Source: Morella rubra (taxonomy: Eukaryota > Streptophyta > Magnoliopsida > Fagales > Myricaceae). Taken from it: 64,000 bases of DNA. Position numbers and translations under genes: made by a program. A model generated the notes under the pieces. The model was not told where the DNA came from and did not search any database. It was given only the letters and a program-made list of their open reading frames with translations. The stretch is from the NCBI GenBank assembly GCA_003952965.2, contig CM025853.1:24744584-24808583 (forward strand). Reading direction: 5' to 3'. Below are positions 23,361 to 34,480 of this stretch, piece by piece (positions within the stretch are counted from its first letter, which is position 1; each line of letters opens with the position of its first letter).

Positions 23361-24273
23361 GTAACCTATTACAAATGTGGGGGCATATCATTGGGCCTCA
23401 GCTGGGCCCATATCCTTGGAGATGCATTCTGTGCTGCAGATTTCATGAACAAATGGGGTAAAATCGTGGCCGGTCTTCAGTCCAACAAGCCCAACTTCCT
23501 CAAATCAGACACACTGACTGAGAGATCCAAGGACCACCCTAAACCACTTCCCCAGGAACCACTTTCTGTGAAACGGATCGATCCGGTTGGAGACCATTGG
23601 ATAATTCGCAATAAAAGCAAAATGGCTACGTTTAACGTTTTCATTCCCGGTCACTGCCACCCAGTTAGCCAACCTGCAGTTAGAAATCTCAGGTCCAAAC
23701 CAAATCGACCAAATCCCAGTTTTTGAATCCCTCTGAGCCATTATATGGAAAAGCTTAGCCAAAGTTCGAGGAGGAACTCAACCTGAAGCAGTGACCATTT
23801 GCTAAAATAGTCCAAGTAAGCCTGCCAAAAGGACTGTCCTCAACACTTAAATCATGATAAGCAAGGTTAAGGCAGGCAGCTTCTTTATAACTGAGATGGA
23901 CCCAAGAAAATTGGCGACATTGCTACTGAATGAAGCCGTGGATGAAAGAAGCCTGATTGAAGAATTGGTGGAGAAGGATCGTGGGGTGTCCGATTTCGTC
24001 GTATACGGAGCAAAATTGACGTTTGTAGACTTGGAAGAGGCTGATTTTTATGGACTGGAGTTGAATGGAGATAAACCAGAGGTTGTGCATTATAGTGTCC
24101 AAAGGGTTGGAGACGAAGGAGCGGTTTTCGTGCTTCCAGGGCCAAAAGGGTCTGGCATTGGCAAGGATGGTGAGGAAGGTAGGATAGTGACCATAGTGTT
24201 ACCGGAAGAACAAGTGCTGGAGCTGAAAGCCGAGCTGGTAAACTATGGTCTAGGAGGCCATGACCTGCCCTAG
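23361..24273 (+). pseudogene. CER2/CER26-like BAHD acyltransferase pseudogene, second exon only
   Basis: The coding match begins just after an acceptor-like 'ttttgtgcag' (23351-23360). It contains the BAHD HxxxD motif as 'HILGD' (23409-23423) in a 'CGG...LSWAHILGDAF' context. After a frameshift near 23655 the homology continues in another frame ('IPVFESL', 'IIWKSLAKVRGGT'). Stops TGA and TAA, and a further TAA near 23851, interrupt it. It then reopens at 23854-24273 with 'FVVYGAKLTFVDLEEADFYGLEL', typical of the CER2 clade, which lacks the usual BAHD DFGWG. CER2-type proteins act with fatty-acid elongase in very-long-chain wax synthesis. The first exon is absent. It is clearly dead. Confidence 0.82.
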
Positions 24274-25048
24274 GTGTATATATACTTGAACCCGCGTCTA
24301 TGCTACGAACAAGAATTTTGATTTGTTAAGCGGGAGGCATATCTATTTTAGTATTTATATTTGTGGGGGAAAAATAAAAAGATAACAAGGAGCTCTTGGT
24401 GATCGGAATTAATATACTCATATTTTCTGAAGATGCGAGTAAACCAACCAAGGGAGTTCGTATTCCTGTAACATGACTGCTGGATTCATTAGGAATGTTC
24501 ATCTAAGTACCAGTATACTTCTTGCTATTGTTGATGTAATTGGTGTTTGTGACATCTTGTTTGGGAACTCGGAAACGGAAAGAAAGAAATAACAGCAATA
24601 AATTACACTTTACAAGATAAAGGATTCCTTCCCATCAAACTATTCTCAAGCCAGCTGAAAAAATTAACAAATTATTTTGTCACCACAATAATTATTTGCC
24701 GCGTGATAATAATGAGTTAAAATAGAAAGATAACAAATCTATATCATTATATCAAGCAAGTGTCTTGAATTCGAACATGGGGGTAATTCTATTTTCAGAA
24801 AAAAAAAAACACAAATAAAGGTTTACAATGGAATAGTGACGATGGGATAGTCATACTTATACATATCCATTAGGAGGACTACAAGGACGAAACGAAAGAG
24901 AAGACTATATAAAGATATCATTGCTCGGACAAATTATGCCATCGACAAGAGCGTGGGACTTACAATTCGAGCTAAGGGCCTAATCCCACAAAGGTAACCA
25001 CATGCATGAATGGAGCCAAAAAAATGGTCACAATCCGTCGACATACAC

Positions 25049-25080
<32 letters not shown>

Positions 25081-26039
25081 GACGATACCCAATAATCTGT
25101 TTGGGGTAAAAGTGCAGTAGAAACTCTTATGTGGCCTACTAACCACGTAAAGAAAAGTTCTTGTTTACATTCCAAATTTATTTCCCGTGAAGTTGAGCAA
25201 GTTGTGTGGTATTTTTCCTTAAACACCCACAGGCGACAGCCATTTAAGACCTGGGCTTGACAAGTCAGACACTTAGACATCACCTTTACAAGGGGACCCA
25301 CTACTCGTCCTTTCTCCTCTGGTATTTGATAGGAGAAAGGGAATTTGATGGCACAGGATAACCAAGTTGGTACCAAGAGAGGCTTAAAGATTGGGCTCAA
25401 GCCGAGTGTAGACGGGGGCAGATGGCCGATGTTGACAGTCCATCAATCCAAGTATAGCAGGAAAGACTCTTATGAGCATAGCCCATAAAAAAATAATGAA
25501 GTTTTCGGAATTTTTAACCTCAGCAAGCAACTTCCCCCCGCCCCCTAGCTACCACAGCTTGGCCCAGCTTTTTGTATTAAGGAGCTTTGAACCGACGTGT
25601 TAGGTAACGACTATAAGGGTGGAGGCAGGTGACATTTGGGGATGAATCCAAATTCAATGGAATATCCGGTTTCAAACAGTCAAAATCGGCTACAAATTAT
25701 GTGATTTATTTAAATACCCAGAACTAAATAATAATAACATAAAATATTGCGGACCTTACTTTGCTGTGAATTGAAAACTAAGAAATTTTTAATAGAGAAA
25801 AATTTGTCAAAAGTTTGATCTTTCAAGTTTCAACATTGACCAATATGTAATTTTTCATCTCTTTTTTTGCTTTTTTTGGCCATGGACAATAGAGACAAGC
25901 TTATTGGAAAGCTTTTTCAATGCCAAGTCATCTGCTAAAAACATAAATGGTAACTGAGTTTCTTCTTTCAACATTACCATTGTAGTATAAGGTGGGAAGA
26001 TATATATACACAAAAGGTGGAGGAAAAAAAGACCTAGTT
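24274..26039. other. Intergenic, no gene seen
   Basis: Mixed AT-rich sequence between the BAHD pseudogene and the 3' end of the J-protein gene. It contains a GA microsatellite at about 25050-25081. An open stretch on the minus strand (24972-25400) has no recognisable domain and runs through that microsatellite, so it is not called. Confidence 0.5.
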
Positions 26040-27502
26040 TTATGATTCGTTGGCTAATTCATCCCTTCGCCTGCGCATTCGATCTCCCCAGGACATATTT
26101 CCTTTTGTATCATCCTTGTTCATGCTTCTTCTCTTCAGCTCAGATAGCTGGGATTGCCAACGGTTCTTCCATTCACCTCTCACTTCGATTCCCTGATCAA
26201 CAACAAAAACCCATATATATACAGGTAAGAAAGGATCAAGGAAACCCTCAACAGGGATTGAGTAGTCAGCTCAGATAAAAGAAACTGTCTGAAAAACAGA
26301 GAACCTCCACAATTGTCCAAACAATAGTTCCAGTAAAGAACATGAGCAAAGAAGAAAAGTGGCAAAGCTCTAGGAACGCTCCTATTTCAAATATCCAGCG
26401 AAGCACAATGGGATGATTCACAAATTTCTTGAGACCAAAACAGGAAATGTAACTTCCCATACTCTCCAAACTCTATGCATAAAGGACAGCTTAATAGAGG
26501 GGGCGGGGGGAATCCCAAGAAATTGTTAAGTACAGAAGATTAGTTTAGTCCATCAGAGTTTGGCAATTGCCCGACAAGAGGAAAAACTAAATTGCTTCTG
26601 CTTCAGCATAAAAGTGACAACCCTTCAGATTTATACCAATGTTTAAGAAGAAGAAATAGACTCATCAATAACCAGGGTTGAGAAATTATGTTGCTTTCTT
26701 TTCTTTGATTTCCTGGTTAGTCCCGCAAAGAGATAGCTGGGAACGAAAGAACTTCCTAAAGACACACGCAGTGAAAAGAAAAAACTTTATTTGGAGAGCT
26801 AACCCATGAATAATGACAACTACTTTCTAGCGTACACTCAAATCAACATTACCCAAAATTCCCCCAAACTCCAATATCCATATGGATCGGCACAACAAGT
26901 GGAAACGAATACAAATTATCAAACATGGAAAATTGCTCGGGAAACTAAAATCCGAAACTACCCTAAAGAGAAATCAAACAGTTATATTAAAAAGAGATAC
27001 AGACCTCGTCGCTCTGGTATCGTCTCCGAGCCGAAAACGCGAGGTGGAGACCTTTCGCCATGTCTCTATCATAGAGAGCTCTGCTCCTGGGATCCGACAA
27101 TATCTCGTAGGCCTCCTGGACAAGGATAAACCGCTTGGTGTACTCCTCTACCCGACCCGGCGGCGAAACGTCCGGGTGGTACTTACGGGCAAGCTGCTTG
27201 TACGCCTGCTTGATCTCGACCAAGGATCCGGACTCGGGAATGCCCAGAAGCTGATAGAAAGTCAGCCCGGCGGCGGCGGCCGCCTCTTCGGTCACGAGCG
27301 CATCGTTGATGGTGGCCCTGGCCTTGGCCCTGAACGGCCCGGGAGGTATCCGGGGCGAGAATACTAGTTTGGAGGGGAAGCAATACGGGGAGGAAAAGGG
27401 CAAGTGGGAATTCGGATCGAATATGTGTGGAGGTCGTGTGGTGGGGAGGTAGAAGAAGCGGGACTCGCTTCCAGATATTGGAGTTAATCCATAGCAACGC
27501 AT
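26040..27502 (-). CDS. J-domain protein, plastid type (DnaJ J20-like), two exons
   Basis: Minus strand. Exon 1 is 27502-27005 (166 codons) and exon 2 is 26192-26040 (50 codons plus TAA). The 812-bp intron begins GT and ends AG, phase 0. The predicted protein is 216 residues. Residues 1-60 are rich in Ser/Pro/Phe/Arg with few acids, as in chloroplast transit peptides. The J domain is about residues 81-146 with the HPD motif at 109-111 ('RKYHPD'), which stimulates Hsp70 ATPase. 'MAKGLHLAFSARRRY' follows, and exon 2 adds the family-typical tail 'WKNRWQSQLSELKRRS'. In Arabidopsis, J20 delivers inactive deoxyxylulose-5-phosphate synthase to plastid Hsp70; that role is inferred here. No defects are seen. 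Exon 2 is found by homology and splice signals; the donor GTCTGT is weak. Confidence 0.88.
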
Positions 27503-29108
27503 CTCTTTGCGCGTCTGTATGTGTGTGTGTTTTGGCTACCTGCGTTTCTCTTGTTCTCCTCCTCCTTAAATCGATTTTTCGTCCTCTATTTTTTATTTTT
27601 TTTTGTAATTTTTGTGTTGGTATTTTTTTTTAGACTTTTGTTTTGTTTTGGAACGGGAACTCTTTTTATTGTGATCGACAGTTGGCTGAGGTGGGGGCGG
27701 CGAAAAGAAAGGGCGTCGCTTTCTGAAGCAGTCGCCAGCGGCAAGCAACTCGCGATAGTACTAATCGCTTGGTAACCAAAGGGAAATCGACTCGGGAAAG
27801 ATAATATAATAAATGATTATTTTTTAATAGAGCAGAAGGAATTCATTACTTATTTAAAATTATTAAGACTGAGAATATTCGAGAAGTAGTAAAAGATCCT
27901 GTAAATATTAAAAAAAGTTTTGCAAAACGCCCATTAAACAGCTTTTTGGTTACTGATCTTGTCTAGGAAATCTCCCTCAAAGACCAAACTCGTTTGTTTG
28001 TAGAAACAGAAGCGATATAACAAATAAGCAACAAGTGATTGCTTATTTAAGTCAGTATTTTTCTGTGACAAGAAATGTTGGTGGGTAGGTTTTCTTTTAT
28101 TTTATATTTTAATTCTTTTTTAGCCTCTTTAAAGCACTCGAATTAAGAAAGGGAATTAAATAGATATGGTTTCGCAGGTGAAAAAGACACCCAACTAAAA
28201 ATAATAAACCTTTGGCCTAATGGTACCCTTTTCAAATTTCAAGGCACTTTGGTTGAAGGTGGCCAACATCATCCACCACAAGAAACTGTCCATAATCGAT
28301 ATAGTCGCAATAAAATATTGATCACAATTCAGCGTGGTCACGATTTGCTTTCTGCTTTTTCTTTTGGCTTTTGTTGATGAATATTAAACAACATCACTCT
28401 CACTGCACGATGAGTGGCTACTTACAGTGACATTTTGGATCTCCTAGAGTATTTTTATACGTGATTATTTAAATAAAGCATGGGACCATGTAGTATTTAA
28501 AGGAATTATTCTATCTGTGTTTCCTATTTGTTTTAAAAAAAATGAAAACTACCATCCTAATTGGTATAGCATATGTAATAATTTTATTTTTAAAATAGAT
28601 GCAAAAGAGACCAGCAAATCAGCTACTAATTTGCAAAAACATGAAAGAAAAAAATTCATAGAAGTGACTTAAAAATTAAAGGACAGCAAACTTAATTAGC
28701 AAAACTCAAAGGATTTTTTTTAAGTTTTTTTAATATATTTTTATATTTTTTCAAATTAATTTTTTGTGAAATGTAATTTTTTTTTTTTTAATTTTTAATA
28801 TCATTTTTCTGTAAGCAACTAACCTCTAATCATAATTGCCTAAAAAATCAAAGAATTCCGTTTTATTTGAATAACTCAACGTGTTTGAAACGTAACATCA
28901 TAATAATATATGAATAAAATAATGTATTCAAATACAATGTAATTCAAACAACTAGGAATGAATCGTCAAATACAAACAGAAGTTCTGACACTTTACCAAA
29001 CAACTCTGAAGCTTTTAAAAAAAAATGCCACAAAATCTTTTTTTTTTTACTAAAAACAAATAAAATAAAAATTAATCACTGCATATTATCAACCTGATTA
29101 GATGGATG
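27503..29108. other. Intergenic, J-protein upstream region, AT-rich
   Basis: 27503-27780 must contain the J-protein promoter (minus strand); a (tg)n run lies at about 27517-27530. The rest is AT-rich with long T or A runs (28710-28800, 29035-29050). No coding or repeat structure was recognised. Confidence 0.5.
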
Positions 29109-29674
29109 TGTTAGAATTATGTGCCCTAGATAACCAAACGAGTAATCCAGTCCTAATATCTCATATGGAATATAGTTTGGTGGAAGGAATTAATTGTATG
29201 TAAAAGGGGCATATTTGCAATAATCTCAAATTTCAGGGGTCAATTACAATATGTTGATGGACTTGATTGTAATTAGTAGAAGCCCTAATTTTATTAGAAG
29301 AAGAATTTCTTCAGTTTAATCCTACGGCTGGAATTTGAGATCCCTAAGGATCCTATGTCTCATGCTCTCTCTAGGGTTTCCCAAGGCCTATAAATATAAC
29401 TGTTATATTCAAGGGGTTGGCCATCAGAACCTATTAGAGAAATCCCTAAAAGAGAGAGTGACATAAATCCCTTAGGAGGCAAGACATTTGTGTTGCTATT
29501 ATTATTCTGAATCGCTGGAGCTTTGGATTGGATCGTGAAGCGGGTTGAAACTTGTGGATTCCCGAATTACTATATCAAGGTAAGTAATCGAATCCGCAAT
29601 TGCAATTATAATCCTGATAGATGTTTTGTTGAAAACATGTTATTTATTTAGTTTAATTCCGCATAAACTATCAG
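29109..29674 (+). repeat. Copia 5' LTR with TATA box
   Basis: It starts TGTTAG and ends ATCA, just before the primer site. A TATA box, TATAAATA, lies at 29389-29396 in a 'ggcctataaatataac' context and would drive element transcription. The left boundary is judged from the TG start, without a second LTR to compare. Confidence 0.72.
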
Positions 29675-29675
29675 T

Positions 29676-29691
29676 GGTATCAGAGCCAGGT
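29676..29691 (+). promoter_or_regulatory. Primer-binding site (initiator Met-tRNA)
   Basis: TGGTATCAGAGCCAGG is the standard plant copia primer site, complementary to the 3' end of initiator methionine tRNA. It lies one base after the LTR end. Confidence 0.92.
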
Positions 29692-31057
29692 TCGTATGAT
29701 TGCAATTGTTGGATTATATGAACCTTGCTAATTTTTGATTGAGAATCAAAAGCCAAAACCCTTTCCGATTACTGTTCACGCACTATTATGAATAGTGCAT
29801 AATTTTATTGTATGACAATTCGTTTTACTGTTCACGGTTTTTGTTCTATAAATTTTTTATGAGTTATGAACAGTAACGTTTGGATGTTTTTATTTTTAAA
29901 AAAAAAAAAAAAAAAAAAAACACTGTTCACGTGATGAACAGTGCGCCGGAGTCTGGCCGGCGCCATTCCGGCCGGTGGCTGGCCGGATGGCGCCAGCCGT
30001 GGAGGCTGGCCGCAGGCCAACCTTGCATTCCTGCAAGGGGCCAGCGGCGCCCAGGGCATTGAGATGCCCTGGGTCAAATGCTTGGGCCTCGGGTAGGGCA
30101 ACTGTTGCCCTACCCGGCCCAAGGCTAGAAGCCCAGCCCAAAAGTTGGGCTGGGTCAAAAAAAAAAAAAAAAGTGTGTATTGGGCTGGGTTATAACCCAG
30201 CCCAACCCAAGGGTTGGCTGGGCTCGGAGCCCAGCCCAACTCGCGGGATGGGTGGGCTGGGAGCCCACCCAATATTGGGCCGGGCTGGGTTGTGAACCCA
30301 GCCCACGAGCCAAGCTGGACCGGCCTGACCGGTCCGGGGCTGGACCGGTCTGACAAGGGTCCGACCGGTTTGACCGGTCTGGCCCAGGTTGACCGGTCAA
30401 CGGTCAACGGTTGACGACCCAAAAAAAAAAAAAAGGGGAGGAATTTTTTCTTCCAATTTTGGGTGCTGAATAGGATTAATTATTGTAATTTTTCCTATGG
30501 TCTCTATTATCAATAAATAGGAGTTTTTACTTGATTAAAATTGGTTGAAGCCAAAATGGATAAGACCGATTTTAATTTCGTAAAATTTTCTTGTTTATCT
30601 CTTGGGAAGATAAGTGTCTACATCTCAGTGGGAGTGTCTACTAAAATAGTGACATAAACTCACAAGAATTTGGAACACACTTAGATAATGGAATGCACAA
30701 ACCAAATAAACGCAAGTACTAAAATAGTATAAGATGTGTTTATTTAGGTAGGCCAAAAGAAAATCGAGAATCACAAATATTTTAAAATATTTTGCATATG
30801 ATGTAAATTTTGATGAATAGTAGCTATTCGCCTTTACAAGATATGTACAATGATAACCAAAATGGGATTGTTGTTGCATGTAAGGTAGAGGTTCTCGATA
30901 CCCATTTAGAATGTCATGAATATAAATGTTATATTTCTCATTGTTGTGATATATTTGATATATCTGTTTATTATTCGAATGGGTGGTACCATTAGTATTT
31001 CAAAAACCTGAATCTAATGGAAATATATATATGTGAAATTGTTTTGCAGATTCAAAA
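29692..31057 (+). other. Copia leader with GC-rich, inverted-repeat-rich block between A-runs
   Basis: 29760-29945 repeats 'ctgttcac' and 'tgaacagt' in both orientations. 29943-30420 is strikingly GC-rich, with three palindromic families: 'ggccgg' words, 'gggctgggtt/aacccagccc' words, and 'gaccggt/ggtcaacggt' words. Long A-runs punctuate it at about 29899-29920, 30157-30171 and 30421-30434. 30440-31057 returns to AT-rich copia leader. No convincing gene lies here; open frames in the GC-rich block are by-products of composition. Confidence 0.75.
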
Positions 31058-31900
31058 ATGACTTTTAATCCTTTGGCTAGGATTCTGGATGACAATCGGT
31101 TGACAGGACCGAATTATGTTGATTGGAAGAGAAATCTTATGATTGTTCTCTCAGCCGATAAGATCGGTTATGTTCTCACCTCTGAGACACCTGAGCTTGC
31201 CCTGAACAATGCCACTGAGGAAGAAAAGAGAGTCTTTAACAAGTGGCATGATGATGATAATATGGCAAAGTGCTATATTATGGCCTCAATCTCAAATATT
31301 TTGCAGAAAGATTGTGAGGGCATAGCTACAGCTGCAGGCGCTATGTTGCATCTCCAAGAAATGTTTGGAGAGCAGAGCAGATCTGCTAGGCAGACTGCTA
31401 TGAAGAATCTGATGTCCACCAAAATGGTGGAAGGGAGCCCAGTTCGAACATGTCTTGAAGATGATTTCTTTCATCAACGAACTGGACTTTTTGGGAGCTG
31501 AGATGGATGGTGACACAAAAGTTGATGCCATTCTTTCATCTCTGCCTGATTCTTTTAATCAGTTTGTCCTTAATTACAATATGAACAAGATGAGTGTGAC
31601 ATTGTCAGAGCTGCTCAATATGTTGCAGTCAGCTCAAGATCTCATCAAGAAGGACAAACCTACTGTGATGGTCACAGAGAAATCTAATGCCTCTATGAAA
31701 CTGAAACCCAAGTTTAAGAACTTCAAGAAAAATAATAAGGGGTATCAGGCAGCTAAGAATGTTCAAGGTGAACAAGGAAACAAAGGAGGTGACAAGAACA
31801 AAGGCAAAGGAAATTGTTTCCATTGCGGCAAGCCCGGTCACTGGAAGAGAAACTGCCGAGTTTACTTAGCTTCTCTTAAAAAGGGCAAACCTTCTGAAGG
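31058..31900 (+). pseudogene. Copia gag (UBN2-type) with zinc knuckle, frameshifted
   Basis: It starts ATG 31058 and carries the gag pattern 'LTGPNYVDWKRNL'. The frame breaks between about 31455 and 31501 and continues in the next frame with 'LPDSFNQFVLNY'. A Lys-rich stretch and the zinc knuckle CxxCx4Hx4C ('CFHCGKPGHWKRNC', about 31815-31856) follow. Gag would form the virus-like particle and bind element RNA. Confidence 0.85.
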
Positions 31901-33952
31901 TATATCTGATATGCTTGTAATTGAATTGAATTTAATGGATGGTCCGTTTAATTCATGGTGTGTGGATTCTGGTTCTACATCTCACATCTGCAATATGTTG
32001 CAGGGGTTCAAGGAGACCAGAAGGCTCCATGAAGGGGAGCTGATCCTTAAGATGGGGACGGGTGCAACTGTTGCAGCGACCGCCATCGGAGTTTTTAGTT
32101 TAGAATTATCTAATAATAGAATTTTGATTCTAGAAGACTGTCTTTATGTTCCAGAAGTTCGTAGAAATTTGATTTCTGTTTCAAAACTTGCTTTATCTGG
32201 ATATTCATTTCTTTTCAATTCCAAGCTTGTTATTAAATTTCAAAATAAATTTGTTGCTTCTGGAATTATTTATGATGGTCTTTATCTTTTGAATGTTGAT
32301 AATTCTTTGAATAATATGAGAATGATGATTCCAGTGTGTTATCCCTTAAGAGAAAAGGGATGTTAATCCAACTTACTTGTGGCATCTAAACTTGGTCATG
32401 CCAATATTGATAGGATCAATAGATTGGTAAGGGATGGGCCATTGCAATTTCTGAAAATTGAGCCCTATCCAATCTGTGAGCCCTGCTTGCAAGGAAAGAT
32501 GACAAAAAGTCCTTTTACAGAAAAGGAATTAGAGCCACAGAAGTATTAGGATTAATACATACTGATGTTTGTGGTCCCTTCAACCACATGGCAAGAGGAG
32601 GTTTCTCTTATTTCATTACTTTCATTGATGATTATTCCAGGTATGGTTATCTATACCTGATGAAGCATAAATCGGAATCCTTTGAAAAGTTCAAGGAATT
32701 CCACAATGAAGTTGAGAAACAGATTGGAAAGTCCATTAAAATGATTCGCTCCGATAGGGGAGGCGAATACCTCTTGGATGATTTTAAAGTTTATCTTAAA
32801 GATCATGGAATCATATCTCAACTCACACCACCAGGCACACCACAACACAATGGTGTTGCAGAAAGAAGGAATAGAACCCTATTGGATATGGTTCGTTCCA
32901 TGATGAGCATATCTGAGTTGCCCATATCATTTTGGGGACATGCTTTGGAGACCGCTGTTTACTTGTTAAACAGGATCCCTACAAAATCAGTTCCTAATAC
33001 CCCATATGAGTTATGGACTGGCAAGAAGCCAAGCCTAAATCATATTAAGATATGGGGTTGTCCAGCTCATGTTAAAAGGTTTAATGTGGATAAGCTGGGA
33101 TCAAGGACTGATAGGTGCCTATTTGTAGGCTATCCCAAAATGACTACTGGTTTCTACTTCTATAATCCAAATGAAAACAAAGTGTTTGTTAGCAGGAATG
33201 CTACTTTTCTTGAAGAGGATTATAGTTTGAATGAAACTGAGAGTAGAGTTGCTCTTGATGAGCAAAGAGATAGTACAGTGACTGAGCAGAATGAGAATAA
33301 TGATGATCAAGTGATTATTCCCACTGATCAAACTGAACCTGTTGAGACACAGGAGCCTCGTCGTAGTAAAAGGATTATAAGACCTCCAGTAAAATTCAGT
33401 TTGTTAAATGAGATTTATCAAATGGATTCTGAGGGACTGGAGATTGATCCTTGTGATTATACAGAGGCTGTAAAAGACAAAGATGCTAAACATTGGCATG
33501 TGGCCATGGAATCAGAGATGGACTCCATGTATTCCAACAAGGTATGGACCTTGGTAGACAAACCAGAAGGCATTAAGCCTATAGGTTGCAAATGGGTCTA
33601 CAAAAGGAAACTTGGACCAACAGGAAAGGTAGAGACCTTTAAAGCTAGGCTGGTAGCGAAAGGGTATACTCAAAAGGCTGGTATTGATTATGAGGAAACC
33701 TTTTCACCAGTAGCTATGCTAAAGTCCATAAGGATTCTATTGGCAATTGCAGCATACTATGATTATGAGATATGGCAGATGGATGTGAAAACCGCATTCT
33801 TGAATAGGCACATCCATGAAGAAATTTACATGGACCAGCCAGAAGATTTCATATCCTTCCCAGGAAATGATCCAAAAAGTGGTGCCCCAAGCTGGAGAAA
33901 TCATTGGATGGCCCCTAAAAAAACAAAGATTCACGATGTGCAAACAGTATAG
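31901..33952 (+). pseudogene. Copia pol: protease, integrase, partial reverse transcriptase; broken
   Basis: The protease active site 'VDSGSTSHIC' lies near 31963. The open frame ends at 32366, and the pre-integrase part (about 32375-32560, 'LGHANIDRIN'-like) is out of frame with stops. Integrase continues at 32588 with '[12 protein letters not shown]' and 'SDRGGEYL', two catalytic Asp contexts. A linker follows, then reverse transcriptase ('[22 protein letters not shown]', '[11 protein letters not shown]'). Homology stops after 'YMDQPEDF' (about 33850), before the YVDD site, and unrelated sequence closes the frame at 33952. Confidence 0.88.
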
Positions 33953-34239
33953 GTATTCCGTCTTAAAATGAGTCCAAATACCCACAAAATGGCATGATGC
34001 TGAAGAACTTGAAGATCCCAACTTGGGGTTTCCTCAAGAATAAATAGGAGAAAAGGTTATGTTGAAACCTCCTTGTATGCGTACCCGAGTGTGTCAACAA
34101 TTGGAAGGTGGTGAGCGAGCGCGATTTTGTTTCTGGTCCTAAGCAACCGATATACTGATTATGTCGTACGCTTTCTATGTAAAGGAGTGTGATGACACCA
34201 TATCGATTTACAGCTGAGATTTAATGAAGGTAGAAGTGA

Positions 34240-34480
34240 CCTATAAATAAAGAAAAGACCACAGATACCCGCTGCCTCGCATTGATGACCTATTTGATCA
34301 ATTACAAAGGGCACAGGCATTTTCGAAGATCGATTTGAGATCAGGATATCACCAACTGAAGGTGAAGGAGGGAGATATACCTAAGATGGCATTTCGGACA
34401 CGATATGCACTATGAATTCTTGGTGATGCTGTTTGGGCTAACCAATGCTCCGGCCGTATTTATGGATTTGATGAATAGGT
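34240..34480 (+). pseudogene. Ty3/gypsy reverse-transcriptase fragment
   Basis: About 70 codons read '[13 protein letters not shown]', '[13 protein letters not shown]' and 'MAFRTRY'. After a 1-base shift '[21 protein letters not shown]' follows. This is the central part of a gypsy reverse transcriptase. The flanks are rearranged and the catalytic YxDD lies beyond the break. It abuts the truncated copia element, so the two are fused debris. Confidence 0.85.

Larger units (their letters stand above)
29109..33952 (+). mobile_element. Ty1/copia LTR retrotransposon, truncated (no 3' part)
   Basis: A 5' LTR (29109-29674), primer-binding site, long leader, gag and pol are present. Pol stops inside the reverse transcriptase near 33870. 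No RNase H, polypurine tract or second LTR was found downstream, so the 3' third is missing. Order protease-integrase-reverse transcriptase is diagnostic of copia. The reading frames are broken several times. Confidence 0.88.

Noticed and set aside
24972-25400. 142-codon minus-strand frame
   Set aside because: No recognisable domain and it runs through a GA microsatellite.
29832-30422. Long open frames on both strands rich in Pro, Gly, Arg
   Set aside because: They result from the GC-rich palindromic composition of the copia leader; no domain, start context or codon signal.
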